From Papilionanthe hookeriana x Papilionanthe teres (Eukaryota > Streptophyta > Magnoliopsida > Asparagales > Orchidaceae), in assembly GCA_022702705.1 (NCBI GenBank), contig CM040426.1, forward strand, positions 73,739,306-73,803,305: a stretch of DNA of 64,000 bases. The letters are read 5' to 3'. Positions 48,947 through 59,479 of the stretch are shown here, piece by piece (position 1 is the stretch's first letter; each line of letters opens with the position of its first letter). The notes under the pieces were generated by a model. The model had not been told where the DNA came from. It saw only the letters and a list, made by a program, of their open reading frames with translations, and did no database searches. Position numbers and translations under genes: made by a program.

Positions 48947-49444
48947 TCAGGCTTTAGCTTGAGGGCTCTTCATGGATTGCGAACCCATGGACCGAGACAA
49001 GGAAACCTCCCGCACGCTTGACAGAACCGGCCGCCACACGTGTGGCCTTGGCCGGAGTCGGGCCTTTCCCAGATTGACACCGGCCGGCACTGAACCCGGT
49101 CCGGTCTCACCCGACTCGACCTTCCCCTTTCTCACCTGGGCGGTTCGGGCCAGATTGGTGAGCCGCGTGGCGAGCGCGGCTAGGTCGAGCGGACCGGCCT
49201 GGAGAGCGTAGATTGGAAGTAGGAAGTATAGCCGGCCGGATTCGAGCCGGTCGTCCGGCCGGAGCGGTCGGGCCCCCGGGGACAGAAGATGGGCCGCCGA
49301 GCATAGAACGTGGCTGGAGGGTTTTCCGGTGACCTCACCGGCGGTGACGGGCGACTCGAATAGCTCCACGAAGCCGTTGATGTTGATGACACGAACGCCA
49401 GTGAACGGTCCGGATGCTTCTTCGATCGAGTAGCGGCACCCCAT
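48947..49444 (-). CDS. DUF4228 / PADRE domain protein
   Basis: An intact single-exon gene of 165 residues. DUF4228 (PADRE) proteins are small plant proteins, many induced by pathogens or abiotic stress; their biochemical role is unknown. Visible features are a start MGCRYSIEE, with Gly2-Cys3 suited to N-myristoylation and palmitoylation; RVININGFVELFESPVTAGEV; a CSAAHLL segment; and the signature LRPDDRLESGRLYFLLPI. An Ala/Leu-rich helix follows, then a C-terminal RPVLSSVREVSLSRS. The frame stays open upstream to 49672, but that part is AT-rich and unlike the family, so I start at 49444. The coding part is a sharp GC-rich island in AT-rich surroundings. It lies about 500 bp from a TIR element and has no operon-like partner. 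Confidence 0.9.
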   Translation of the reverse strand: MGCRYSIEEASGPFTGVRVININGFVELFESPVTAGEVTGKPSSHVLCSAAHLLSPGARPLRPDDRLESGRLYFLLPIYALQAGPLDLAALATRLTNLARTAQVRKGKVESGETGPGSVPAGVNLGKARLRPRPHVWRPVLSSVREVSLSRSMGSQSMKSPQAKA

Positions 49445-49515
49445 CTTTATCACTCTGCAGCTTCTCTGAAACTCCTTTAGAAACCGAGGGATTGAGGTCT
49501 GTGGATTGCGTTGAG

Positions 49516-49523
49516 TATTTATG
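49516..49523 (-). promoter_or_regulatory. Putative TATA box of the PADRE gene
   Basis: On the minus strand CATAAATAC lies about 72 nt upstream of the ATG at 49444. That spacing would give a 5' UTR of roughly 40 nt. Based on motif and position only. Confidence 0.35.
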
Positions 49524-49944
49524 GTTTGATGGGAGAAATTTATGAAAAGAACCTTCTCTTTTTGTGAAATTGGAAGGGGTGTAAGTGAAATAGTGGCTTT
49601 TGGTTGACTAAGTTTATTTATTTTCTTAATAAAAGTGTCATACTTTAGGCTAGTTTGAAAAAAAAAAATCAAATTTTTATAATTGGAATTTTATTGTGTT
49701 GGAAAAAATTGAGATTTATGAGTTATTTGGCTACACGTAGGATTTAAGATAGGTAGAATTGACTCAGTTCTATAAATTTGGATTTATTAAATCTAGTGAT
49801 ATTGACTCTAAAATTATTTTTGATATTATTTATGTTAAATCCACTAAAATCCGTAAGAAATGTTTGAGATTTTAAGCGAGCATTTAACATAGAGGGAGAT
49901 AAGGCACAAGTGATTCCCATAAATTCATATCCCGATCAGATTTA

Positions 49945-51657
49945 GGGTCTGTTTTGAGCAGCTGCAGCTTATCCAGATAAACTGCTTATCAGCAGCTGAT
50001 CTGCATAAGCTGTTTGTTTGTTTGGTTTGTGCGTTTGTAAATCAGCTGATTCTGGATAAATTATCATTATGTCCTTGTTTTGAATAAATTGTTTAGTTGT
50101 TTGGTTTGTGCGTTTCGAAAACAGCTGATTTGATTTGTGCATTTTAAAAACAACGAATATTGCAGTTTTTTGAAATCAACCTTATCTAAATTACAAAAAG
50201 CTATTCATTTTACGAGCTCGTTGCATAGAAGAAAGGAGAATCAAAAGCTCATATTCATCTTTGTTCCATAAAACCAAATATCCACCCAGTGGCCCATAAA
50301 AGTAGTGGTTACCCTCAAACCCATAAGTCGTCCAAACTGCTCATAAAAGTAATTCATTCAATGGAGGATTTCTCATCAGAGAGTTCTACTTATGGGATAT
50401 TTCCATACATGCATATATGCAAAGTTGTGGATGATAAACCCTCGTATTGACATTCATCCAAAAGCTCTCATTCAAGAATCGAGAATACCACCAATGACCT
50501 TTGTGGCCAATGGAGAGCTTAATAGCCCTTTAACTATAAAACAAGCAGTTAATTTTTTATGAGCACCAAAGTTCTCTACACCAGTAAATGCATGGGTGTT
50601 GAGTAGCTTCAAACAACTTCTTCCTCCAAAACATTTATTCTCAAAAAATTTTTATTCCTTTCTAATCACATTTACAATCGCCGATGCAACTGAACCAATC
50701 CGGATAGTCAACAAAATTTTACTTCCTAAACCTCCGCAAACTAGAGGGCAGAGCGCATTCTCCCATTTGCTCATATCTTCCTCCCAATGTCAGCCAGAAC
50801 AAGCAAGAGCCTTTTGGATTGCACGATAACTTTAAGACTCTTGTACAGCAGTGAGTCGTTGGAAACACAAACCCACATTTTCAGTTCAAATTCTTTATTC
50901 AGATCTTCATAGATGTGTTTTAAGAGAGTTTTCTTGCCGATGCCACCATGACCCACTATGGATAGAAGAGAAATGTTTTTGTATAGATTGGGCTTGCAAT
51001 ATGAGTTGGATCTTCATTTGTTGGCTTCCTCAACCATAGCATAACAAAATTCTTCTCTTTGCCTTGACCGATGAGATCATTTTTAGGCAAGCATCATGTT
51101 TTACGATCTTTACACAACTTGAAGCTCTAGCTCCTACTGCTTATGCTCTGCGTTTGTGATGAGATGAAGGAAAGTACTGACCTCATCGATTGCATCTCAT
51201 AGCTGCCCTATCCAGCTGTTGAGTGCTGGGTTTCGATCAACTGTGATTGGGTGGAAGCAGAGACGACACCTTGGACCTTCGGGTGGTTTTCTCGCGGCCA
51301 TTCAAGCTCCTCCTTAATGCCCGTCTGCCATCAAAGCATGTGATTGGAATCGGCGCAGTTTAGGGTACAAGAGATGCGAACGAGACTGAGGGCATTGAGA
51401 GCGAACGAGAAGGTGAGGGCAGCGAGAGCGAATGAAGAAGCAAGAGGGTCGAGGGCTGCGAACGCGAACTAGAAGCAGCGAGGTAAGAAGGGTAATAATC
51501 TGAACGAAACGCGGACCGCGGGGGTCATCCCGCGGTCGGCTTCTTTCACAAAAAATAAAACTGAGTTTTTAGATAAGCAAATCATACGTGCAATCCAAAC
51601 ATTACGGCAGTGTTTTCAAAAACGCCACCGCAGTTTTAAGCTGTCCCAAACAGACCC
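49945..51657. mobile_element. PIF/Harbinger-like TIR element carrying an NBS fragment
   Basis: Left end GGGTCTGTTTTGAGCAGCT and inverted right end GGGTCTGTTTGGGACAGCT match at 16 of 19 positions, and TTA flanks both sides (49942-49944, 51658-51660). A 3-bp TWA duplication and GGGTCTGTTTGG-type ends are the PIF/Harbinger/Tourist signature. The left subterminal region repeats GTTTGGTTTGTGCGTTT and CAGCTGAT motifs. No transposase is seen; the interior is a broken CC-NBS resistance gene on the minus strand. It looks like a non-autonomous element that captured gene sequence. Confidence 0.72.
50430..51240 (-). pseudogene. CC-NB-ARC (NBS-LRR) resistance gene fragment
   Basis: NB-ARC proteins are intracellular immune receptors with an ATP-binding switch. 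On the minus strand, a coiled-coil-type NSWIGQLxDAIDE precedes NDLIGQ and MLWLRKPTNEDPTH, then SLLSIVGHGGIGKKTLLKHI (P-loop, with Lys where Thr is usual), LKMWVCVSND, LLLVLADIG (kinase 2, Asp to Ala), and in another frame KILLTIRIGSVASAI, LKLLNTHAFTGVEN and SSPLATKVIGG (GLPL-type). Several frameshifts and stops are present, the MHD and LRR parts are missing, and the two Walker motifs are changed. It cannot encode a receptor. Confidence 0.82.
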
Positions 51658-51660
51658 TTA

Positions 51661-52339
51661 GTTAATTCGAGATTTACGTTATGCCGTAGAAAATTTTGGA
51701 TTAAGCAGATGGAAGGGTTTAGCGACTCTAAAATTTACGTGAAATCCACACGGTAATCCATCTAAAAATAGGCTACCAAACACCGCCTTACATTGATAGA
51801 TGGGATGTTAAAGCGAAGTTGACTCACTTAACTATAAACATTTAATTTTTATAACTCATGTATGACATATCATATAAGATATTTTTTTCTAAAAATGATC
51901 TTATGAAGCTCAAATTTTAATATAAATTTTAAATTTTAAATATTCAAATATTTTGGTTAAATCATTTAAATTAATTTTGAAAATATTTTAAGTTTATTTT
52001 TAATAAATTTATAGTCAAAATGATGAAATCAGATGGGAAACCCATCGATATTATCTTTATGCAAGTAAAGTGCTTATAAATCGAATACAATTAAGCATGA
52101 TCGGAAACATCTTATAGTCAACGCAAGCTTCTCAATAAGACACATTGATAAGTTCAATTTCAATTTCACCAACACATTGATTTGCTAAAAAATATAATAT
52201 GATTAAAGGAGTTCTATTTTGATAATCCAATTGAGTGCTTGAATTTTTGATAAAAATGGTTACAATATATCTTTAACAAAATCTATGAATAAATTATATT
52301 TTTATAGATTTTCAGTAGAAATAATTTAGTGTGAGTTTA
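51661..52339. other. AT-rich intergenic DNA
   Basis: No gene or element recognised. Confidence 0.4.
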
Positions 52340-52533
52340 GGGCAGTTTGTGCATTTCAGGATAATCAGTTTATTTTGAAACGTCCCGCGGGTTGACCGCA
52401 GGGTTCGACCCGCTGCCTGCGTTTAGTGTAAAAAATCAACTGCGTTTTTTGAATAAGCGGGTAAAACATGCGATCCAAACAGTACCACAACGTTTTCCAA
52501 AACCCCCCACACTTATGAGCTGCACCAAACCGG
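52340..52533. mobile_element. Short MITE related to the TIR element at 49945
   Basis: Its right part (GCGTTTTTTGAATAAGCGGG, then GCGATCCAAACAGTACCACA, ACGTTTTCCAAAACC, GAGCTGCACCAAACCGG) tracks the right subterminal part of the larger element. The left end GGGCAGTTTGTGCATT follows TTA. The right TTA is not seen. Confidence 0.5.
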
Positions 52534-53440
52534 AGAATTTCATGTTAGAAATTTTCTTTAGATTTTTCCAAATAGATTTTGATCGAATCAAAATCTCTTA
52601 GGAAATTGCCACAAGAATCTTTCGTTCACGTTCGAATCAATGAGAAAAAGCGAATCGATACTGATAGCGGAAGCGTACTGAATCCATTTGATCGATTCGT
52701 AATGATGATCTTCCAATCTGTAGATTTTCCGGAGTTTTCCTTAATTTCTCTCGTTGATGGGGAACAAGAAAATTTTTTTAGATCGTGCGGATCGAGGACC
52801 AATTACCCTCTATTTAATATAACCAATGGGTGGTTACAAGAATTGCTAAATTCAATTCGCCTCTCATCAAATCGAATTTGCAACTTATGGTATCCACACT
52901 TATAATTTCATGACAAATGTGCCTAAAGTCATAAACTTTATTAATTAATTAGACCACGATAATTTTGACTTATTAAATAATGACTCAACACATTTATTAA
53001 TTACATTGTAGTCCCATAATTAATCTAACATTTCAGTGTTCTATTTTGCAAATAAGTCACTGTTATCCAATTTTTTGACATCCATGTCAAAATAGCAGAT
53101 CTGCTTAGCCATTTGATTTGACCTCTTATAGAACAAAATGATAAAACTGACCATATAACATTGTTTAACTTTTTGATATTTCTCTTCGGCCGTCACTTGT
53201 TACATGCCAATGGTTGACATCTCATATTGTTCAACCACTAATTTTCGAGACCTATCTTATTCATCATTTGATCTCGATCCATATTATTAGAAAGTCAAAG
53301 CTGATTGCTCGCTATCACCTAGGTGCAGAACCTAGTTACATCCAAAGCAAATTATCGACCTTACATCCTCACGCGTGCTAGAAAATTCGAGGCGGTAGAG
53401 TAATGGATTATTATTTTAGCATTCTACGAGAATTCAACAC
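52534..53440. other. Unassigned; possible LTR-derived DNA
   Basis: A 108-codon open frame at 52579-52905 has no recognised motif. The GATCGATTCG/TCAATTCG-rich composition suggests a repeat. No gene supported. Confidence 0.35.
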
Positions 53441-54640
53441 ACACTCATATGAAATAAGAATAATTAGGGATGTCACCATAAGTTTTTACTTGGAAAAACC
53501 GTAATGAGAAAAACCACGGTGCCTGACCCAGTTGCGAAAATTCACTATTGATTGATGATTACAGAAATTTCTTGTCCCACAGACAGGAAAGAGTAACTAT
53601 ATTTTCAGATTACAGTGTCGACTGACGCGTTTGGTCGGTGGTGATCGACAATGATTGGTAGAGGTCAACGGTGGTCTATGACGGTCGGCAGTGTTCAGCT
53701 GCGGTTGGCGGTGGTAGACGGCGGTCGACGGTGGTTGACGACGCTCATCGATGCCTGAAGACAGTTAGCAGTGTTCAACCGTGGTCGACTGCTGTCGGCA
53801 ATGGTCTAAGACGATAGGTGATGGTCGACAGAGGTTGGCGGTGGTCGACAGAGGTTAGCGGTGATCGACGGCGATCGACGACTGTCAACGACATTCAACG
53901 ATAGTCGACGGTGATTTGCGATGGTCGACGATGGTCAACAGTGATCAACGGAAGTCAGCAATAGTCAACATTGATCTGATGTGGTCGACGAAGGTCGACG
54001 GTGATCAACAAAAGTCGGCGGTGGTCGGCGGCTGACGACGATCAATGATGTCACGAAAGGTGCTAAACTTCAACTCATTCTCAAAGCCTCAAGCTCTTTG
54101 AAGGCTCTGGCCTCTCCCTCATGAGAGGAGTGAGGCTCTATTTGTAGTGTTTTGAGTGCAATTAATATATGAATATGAACCGTTTTAATCAGACGGTCTG
54201 GAGAGTTTCCTTCGATCATGCGATGTTTGATAGGCATTTGAGTGCCATAATGATGTCGAAATTGAGTGTTCTTGGGCTAGTTGAATTCGTCTTGTCTGGG
54301 CGCTCGATTCAGCTATGAGCTCGCCAGATTCGACATCCGTTTGACTTCCAAATGTGTTCGGAAAATTTCCAAGTGTTGTTCAATGACTTGATCTGAGCTT
54401 AATTTGACTCAGATTATATTAACTTTGGTATCGTTAGGTCCTTCTCATCGAGCCAGTCACTTTGACTATAAGTTTACTGAACAGAGCTCTGGATGACTTT
54501 TTATCAAGATTTAAAAATATTTATTGCTCAAAATATTTTCTCAAGATCCGTGTCATGCCTTGAGATTCGTTTCAGATGATGAAATTTGTTGGTGACGAGT
54601 CAAAGTTCTTGCCCCAATATCCAAAAATTTATTTGAATAT
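53440..54640. repeat. Dispersed repeat with GTCGAC minisatellite, copy 1
   Basis: Order of blocks: TTTTTACTTGGAAAAACC and a CTGACCCAGTTGCGAAAATT phrase, a CACAGACAGGAAAGAG phrase, the minisatellite, then CTATAAGTTTACTGAA and CAGATGATGAAATTTGTTG. The same blocks recur at 55640-56340 and 59480-60560. Confidence 0.6.
53614..54045. repeat. GGTGGTCGACGG-type minisatellite
   Basis: About 430 bp of degenerate units of about 10-12 bp such as GGTGGTCGAC, GGCGGTCGACGG and GTGATCAACGG. Confidence 0.85.
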
Positions 54641-54991
54641 ACGATGTCGTTCAATCTCCCACTTTTACTAATCCTAGTTATAAGTCATTTAATTCTTCAA
54701 GTCCTTGGTGTTAAATGATGCCACCAAAAGACTCGACTTAAAGTCATTGTACTTGGTCAGTAGACTTGTTGAAAGAAAATATTAAGGCCACCCCGAAGAA
54801 AGAGATTTGATGATGTAGAGTGATACCAACCAATGACCAAGAATATTAAAAAAAAAAAAATTAATCTCATACGATGGTTTGTCTGAGTTCTATTTGAAGA
54901 TATAAAGAGGCAATATGAATTTTAATATATATTTTTATAAATTATAATAATTATATAATTTTTTTTTAGACTATTCTGCAGTTATAAAAAA

Positions 54992-55162
54992 TGTTAAGTA
55001 TGACTCATATATTAGATAAGGGACAGAATGCTTAGAGTGAGCGAGTAGAGTGGAGCGAAAGTATCCGTCCAATCGGAGTTACGTTATGTGGTTTGGGGGT
55101 GTGGAGGCAATGCTCTCACTGTACGCATACATGGGTAATTTGATAATTACATATCGTACGCC

Positions 55163-55203
<41 letters not shown>

Positions 55204-55350
55204 TCGTTTATAATCCTAGGTATTTTGTACTCTTTTTCTGAAAGTGAAATGAAAGTCGCCGCTCTGCTCCCGAGGACGTAAACATCTTTGCCGAACCTCA
55301 TTAAATCTCTATGTTTTCTTCTGGATTTGTGTCAATTCGTTTGGTTTCTT
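54992..55350 (+). mobile_element. Solo LTR related to the copia element at 60729
   Basis: Begins TGTTAAGTATGACTCATAT and shares CTCCCGAGGACGTA, TTTGCCGAACCTCATTAAAT and TTGTGTCAATTCGT with the 5' LTR at 60729-61026. No PBS or internal sequence follows. Contains a TA microsatellite at 55165-55200. The right end is approximate. Confidence 0.75.
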
Positions 55351-55639
55351 TACCCTAAAATAAAAGAGTAGGAAACCACTCCAATCTTTTATTTTTATCA
55401 CAACACCATTACTACATGCAATAGATAGCTTTACTAGAGTTGCTATATGCAATCATTAAGATATGAGATGAGAGGGATTATACAATAATTTTATATGTGC
55501 TACCCACCTCCTAGAGGCCAGTATATGATTTTTAAGATTTTATATTACATTTTCTTATTTTAAATGTACTCATTATAACATTATTAATTGATAATAATAT
55601 TATTATCAATATGTATGTGGCACAAAAATCTTTTGGATT

Positions 55640-56340
55640 AAAAAAAAAATCACGAGGCCTAGGTCCAGTTAAAATGATCCACTATAAGTTATGGAGTACA
55701 TGTACAAACTCTTATCCTACAGGTAGAAAAGGGTTAAATAGTTTCTTTAAGTACAATGTTTATATGCAGAAGGATCAATTCTGAGCGTAGTTGTCGGGAC
55801 TTCGGTGCACTGTTTTCGAGGTACATTATTGTGTAGTCATCAGGACAATGTGTTGCTTCGGAAGGTGCTTCATTACTCTGCGACATATGTCGTTACTCCT
55901 TATGGAACTTCGTTTGCGCCGACTAAGGAGGTGTCGACAGTGGTCGATGGAACCCAACAAATGGTGGTTGATGGTGGCTGACGAGTGATAATCTGCGGTG
56001 GTCGGAGTCTGCGGGAACGGGAAGTGTTCATCGTGTATTTGATCCAGAATAATGTTGGAAATTAGCTCCTTCTAATTATTGACCCAAAGTTTTCAAAAGT
56101 GGTATAAAGGCTAGCTTGATCCGGGCTTGGTATAACTTGGATTAGATCAATTTTAGTGGCACTGGTTCTGTCTCATCAAGCCAATTAGATTAATTGTAAG
56201 TTTACTAAAATTGGAGTTCCAGATTATTATTAATCCGTGTATGAAGATTAGTTGTGTAAAAATGCATCGATATTTGCGCCATTCCTTGAGTTCATCTCAT
56301 ATGATGAAATTTACTGATGACATATCAATAACTATCTAGA
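55640..56340. repeat. Dispersed repeat, copy 2
   Basis: Shares ACGAGGCCTAGGTCCAGTTA, a short GTCGACAGTGGTCGATGG array, ATTGTAAGTTTACTAAAATT and CATATGATGAAATTTACTGA with copies 1 and 3. Confidence 0.55.
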
Positions 56341-56779
56341 AATAATCTTTATTTTTTGACTTAGTATCTTTAGGATTTCTTTGATCTTAGAATAAGTTGA
56401 ATTATCTTTCTAACAATTTTGTATTTTCTATAACCAATAAGTTTATCAATTCAACATTTAAAAACTTTCATTTTTAACTTTGTGTGTATGAGATCTAAGA
56501 AAATTTTTGTGTACCAACTAAGTATATTATTTTTTTGCATTGATTCAACCAAATTTAAACATAAGTGGTAGCTTTTTATTGATTGATTAATTGATTAGGG
56601 CCTAAACTGATCAAGCAAGTACATAATAATAAAAGAAAACTTCTAAGTTAAAAATTATAAGATTGTGCGGATAGGAGATCACCATTATAGGGTACAACTT
56701 GTTTGAGTGATTTGAGCCCGCTCATGCAATGTTGCAACATTAATTGTCGACTAATTTGTTACATACAAGCAATACAACT

Positions 56780-56818
<39 letters not shown>

Positions 56819-56952
56819 TCTTTCACGCATAATTCTATCATACATAATAGTATAATGGTACGTTAAGTTTTATTATCTTGATCGCATTCTCTTCCGTTCA
56901 GTAAGATTGAATGATTAAACAGATTGCTCTACTAAGCGTTTAACTTTCTTCA
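56341..56952. other. AT-rich intergenic DNA
   Basis: No gene seen. TA microsatellite at 56783-56814. Confidence 0.45.
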
Positions 56953-56960
56953 AAAACAAC

Positions 56961-57480
56961 TAGGGCTGTCAGAAAAGCTCGTTGTTCGTGAAGAACTCGT
57001 GTTCTGCTCGTGAAGTAGCTCGTGTTCGGCTAGTTCGTTAAGTAAACGAGCCGTACACGAACAAATTTTTTAAGCTCGTATTACAAACGAGCCGAACACA
57101 AACAACTCTTTGTTCGCTCGTGTTCGGCTCGTTTTAGCTCGAAATAAAAAAATAATCATATAATTATTTATATAATAAATTATTATATATATTATTTATA
57201 TATTAATATATTATATATAGTTATGCGTCTTGTTTCTATTCATTTGGTCCAGGTTCGAATCCGACACTATGCATATATTTTTTCCAATTAATTTTAACGA
57301 GCCAATTTCGAGCAGAACACAAGCCGAACACGAACAAGAATATTTAATTCGAGCCGAACACGAACACACCTTTCACGAGCCATTTCGAACACGAGCCGAT
57401 TTCGAGCTCGAGCCAATATGGAACGAGCCGAACACGAGCCGACCCTGAGCTCGCTCAGGCTCGGCTCGTTTACAATCCTA
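56961..57480. mobile_element. hAT-like non-autonomous element of GAGCCGAACACGAGC units
   Basis: Starts TAGGGCTGTCAGAAAAGCTC and its inverted right end is TAGGATTGTAAACGAGCCG. Flanks AAAACAAC (56953-56960) and TAAACAAC (57481-57488) agree at 7 of 8 positions, as for hAT 8-bp duplications. Both arms are filled with CTCGTGTTCGGCTCG and inverse GAGCCGAACACGAGC motifs around an AT-rich centre. Open frames inside are compositional. Confidence 0.68.
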
Positions 57481-57488
57481 TAAACAAC

Positions 57489-58080
57489 ACATCTTTTTGA
57501 GGAATTCAACTATTGAATACTAAATAATATATATGTTTGTGCATTATTTTAACGTATGACGATAACATAACACTGATAGAATAATGGTCGAGCCATTACA
57601 AATAAAATGTCAAGCATCATATTCTATATGTCATAACATACTATGTATAAATCAGGATATTAATAAAGTTTCTATACATCATTTGTAATCCTATCATGCT
57701 TAGTCAGACAGTCATAACCATATACAACTTCATGTCCTGTGTAGGACTCAAACAAGCGATTGATTTTGTTCATGATGTAGTTTAAGTATGAGAAGAAATG
57801 ATATTAATATCAATACATGAATCACCTTATAATTTCTTTGCATTATTGATGAATTCATTCATTATTGAAATAATAGTAATATTCGTCTTGTATCAAAATA
57901 TACCTTCAATTTTAATTCAACATACTCGAAAACAGTTGATTTCTAAATATTTTAAACATCAAATCTTTCCCTTCATTAAGTGGGAGGGGAAGGGAAAGTT
58001 AGAATTATTATATATATATTTGAAGGAAACTGATATTTGCAGAGGCCCAAATATCAGTTTTCCATGCGCTATGCCTCCAT
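57489..58080. other. AT-rich intergenic DNA
   Basis: No gene recognised. Confidence 0.4.
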
Positions 58081-58200
58081 GATGAGAGCCCGCATCATGT
58101 ACCTAAACAGACTGAATCCTCCCGCGCCACGTGTGAGATTCGAACTCCTGACCTTCAGGATCTTACAGAAGCCCCACCCACCTGGCCAAGTATGCGGCAC
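58081..58200 (-). mobile_element. Possible tRNA-derived SINE remnant
   Basis: The minus strand has box-A-like TTGGCCAGGTGGG near 58185 and box-B-like AGTTCGAATCTC near 58135. A CA microsatellite lies at 58198-58220. No tRNA fold closes. Confidence 0.38.
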
Positions 58201-58354
58201 ACACACACACACACACACACGCCGTCATCCATGACCTATTGATAAAGCAGTCTCTTTGAAGGTCTGCTCTGGCCAGTTTGCCCGTAGTGTGTCCTCGAAT
58301 AATTGGCACACGAGGGTGGTTAGGAGTCCGTATAATAGCCTCTTACCATTCTTT

Positions 58355-58393
<39 letters not shown>

Positions 58394-58602
58394 TTTCACA
58401 CATGCACTCCCGATATATAAGACCTTGAACTTAGGAACTTTTGATTGAAAGACAAAACTGAATAAAATTATTCAAACTGAAAAACTTAATAGAGTTCTTC
58501 CAAGCAGATAGTCATACACAATTATCACATTAAAAAATGTAATTTTCAAAACTTAAAAAAAAAGCCAAACACACCATTTCATGCACACAAAAGCTGGAGA
58601 GA

Positions 58603-58773
58603 AAATTTGCGTACATAATAACTACGCAGAGATGCATACATATTTAGGGTACACGGAAGTTACAGGAGGTTATAATCAGGTTATAACCCCCCCAATATCC
58701 TCTTCAGTAACCTGGTTATAACGTGTACCCTAATATATATGCATCTCTGCGTATATATTAAGTACGCAAATTT
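58603..58773. mobile_element. 171-bp palindromic (fold-back) MITE
   Basis: AAATTTGCGTACATAATAAC with ACGCAGAGATGCATACATAT and AGGGTACACG at the left are mirrored by CGTGTACCCTAATATATATG, CATCTCTGCGTATATATTA and AGTACGCAAATTT at the right, arms of about 53 bp. The loop contains GGTTATAATC/GGTTATAACC repeats. Confidence 0.88.
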
Positions 58774-58866
58774 TTCCTCGAAAGCTTGCATATATGTAAA
58801 AATAGAAGGTTCGCTGTTATTTATGTAAATAAATAAGAATTTAATGGTATATAAATAAATACAAGT

Positions 58867-59479
58867 TAACAACCCATTTCCCCTAATACTATATTCGAAC
58901 TGTTTCCTTTTGCGCGGGAAAAAATTGTAGCCGACCGACCATCTTTGAATTATAATAATGTAATGCGTCATCTGCAATATTGAATTTATTAATATAAAAT
59001 GTTTATATAATTCTGACGAATATGAAGGCGGATCCTAAGTTTTGAACCAATGCATTTATTTCCAAGAGCAGTTGGGCGTCATGTTGTTGTCCCTTCTTGA
59101 CAGCCGGACGGGCAGCACGGCCGAGTCCGCGGTCATTTCATTTGGAAGACAAATGCCGGTTATATATGTCATAAATATTATATAAATTATCCATTATATT
59201 GAGAGAATTTGCCAAAAGCATAGGAACGGATAGAGACATACAGTAAATGTGTGTTATCTGAAGAATATTATTGACGTTAGCGATATTCTAGAGAATATTG
59301 ACGGAGGTTGAGTGATAATTTAATATCTTAATATTATAAAAAACATAGTCGAAGTAATCTACTGTGTGTTTGTAAGTATAGGGGGTGTGCTCTTGTATCA
59401 CGGTAATGAAAAATAGAATGTGATCTTATACTGAAAATCAAACTTGTTTATATACAACGCGAAGAAAATACAAGTGTTA
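58867..59479. other. Intergenic DNA, unassigned
   Basis: A trace of the MITE family lies at 58795-58866 just before. No gene recognised. Confidence 0.4.

Noticed and set aside
48972..49392. Other open frames opposite to or overlapping the PADRE gene
   Set aside because: Shadows of a GC-rich coding sequence in other frames.
49445..49672. 76-codon in-frame extension upstream of the PADRE start
   Set aside because: Composition is AT-rich and unlike the protein, and the family starts with MGC- or MGN-type sequence at 49444. A TATA-like box lies inside the extension.
52579..52905. 108-codon open frame
   Set aside because: No recognised motif, and surroundings look repeat-derived. Not supported as a gene.
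58081..58200. tRNA gene suggested by box A and box B motifs
   Set aside because: No acceptor or anticodon stems can be paired; a SINE remnant fits better.
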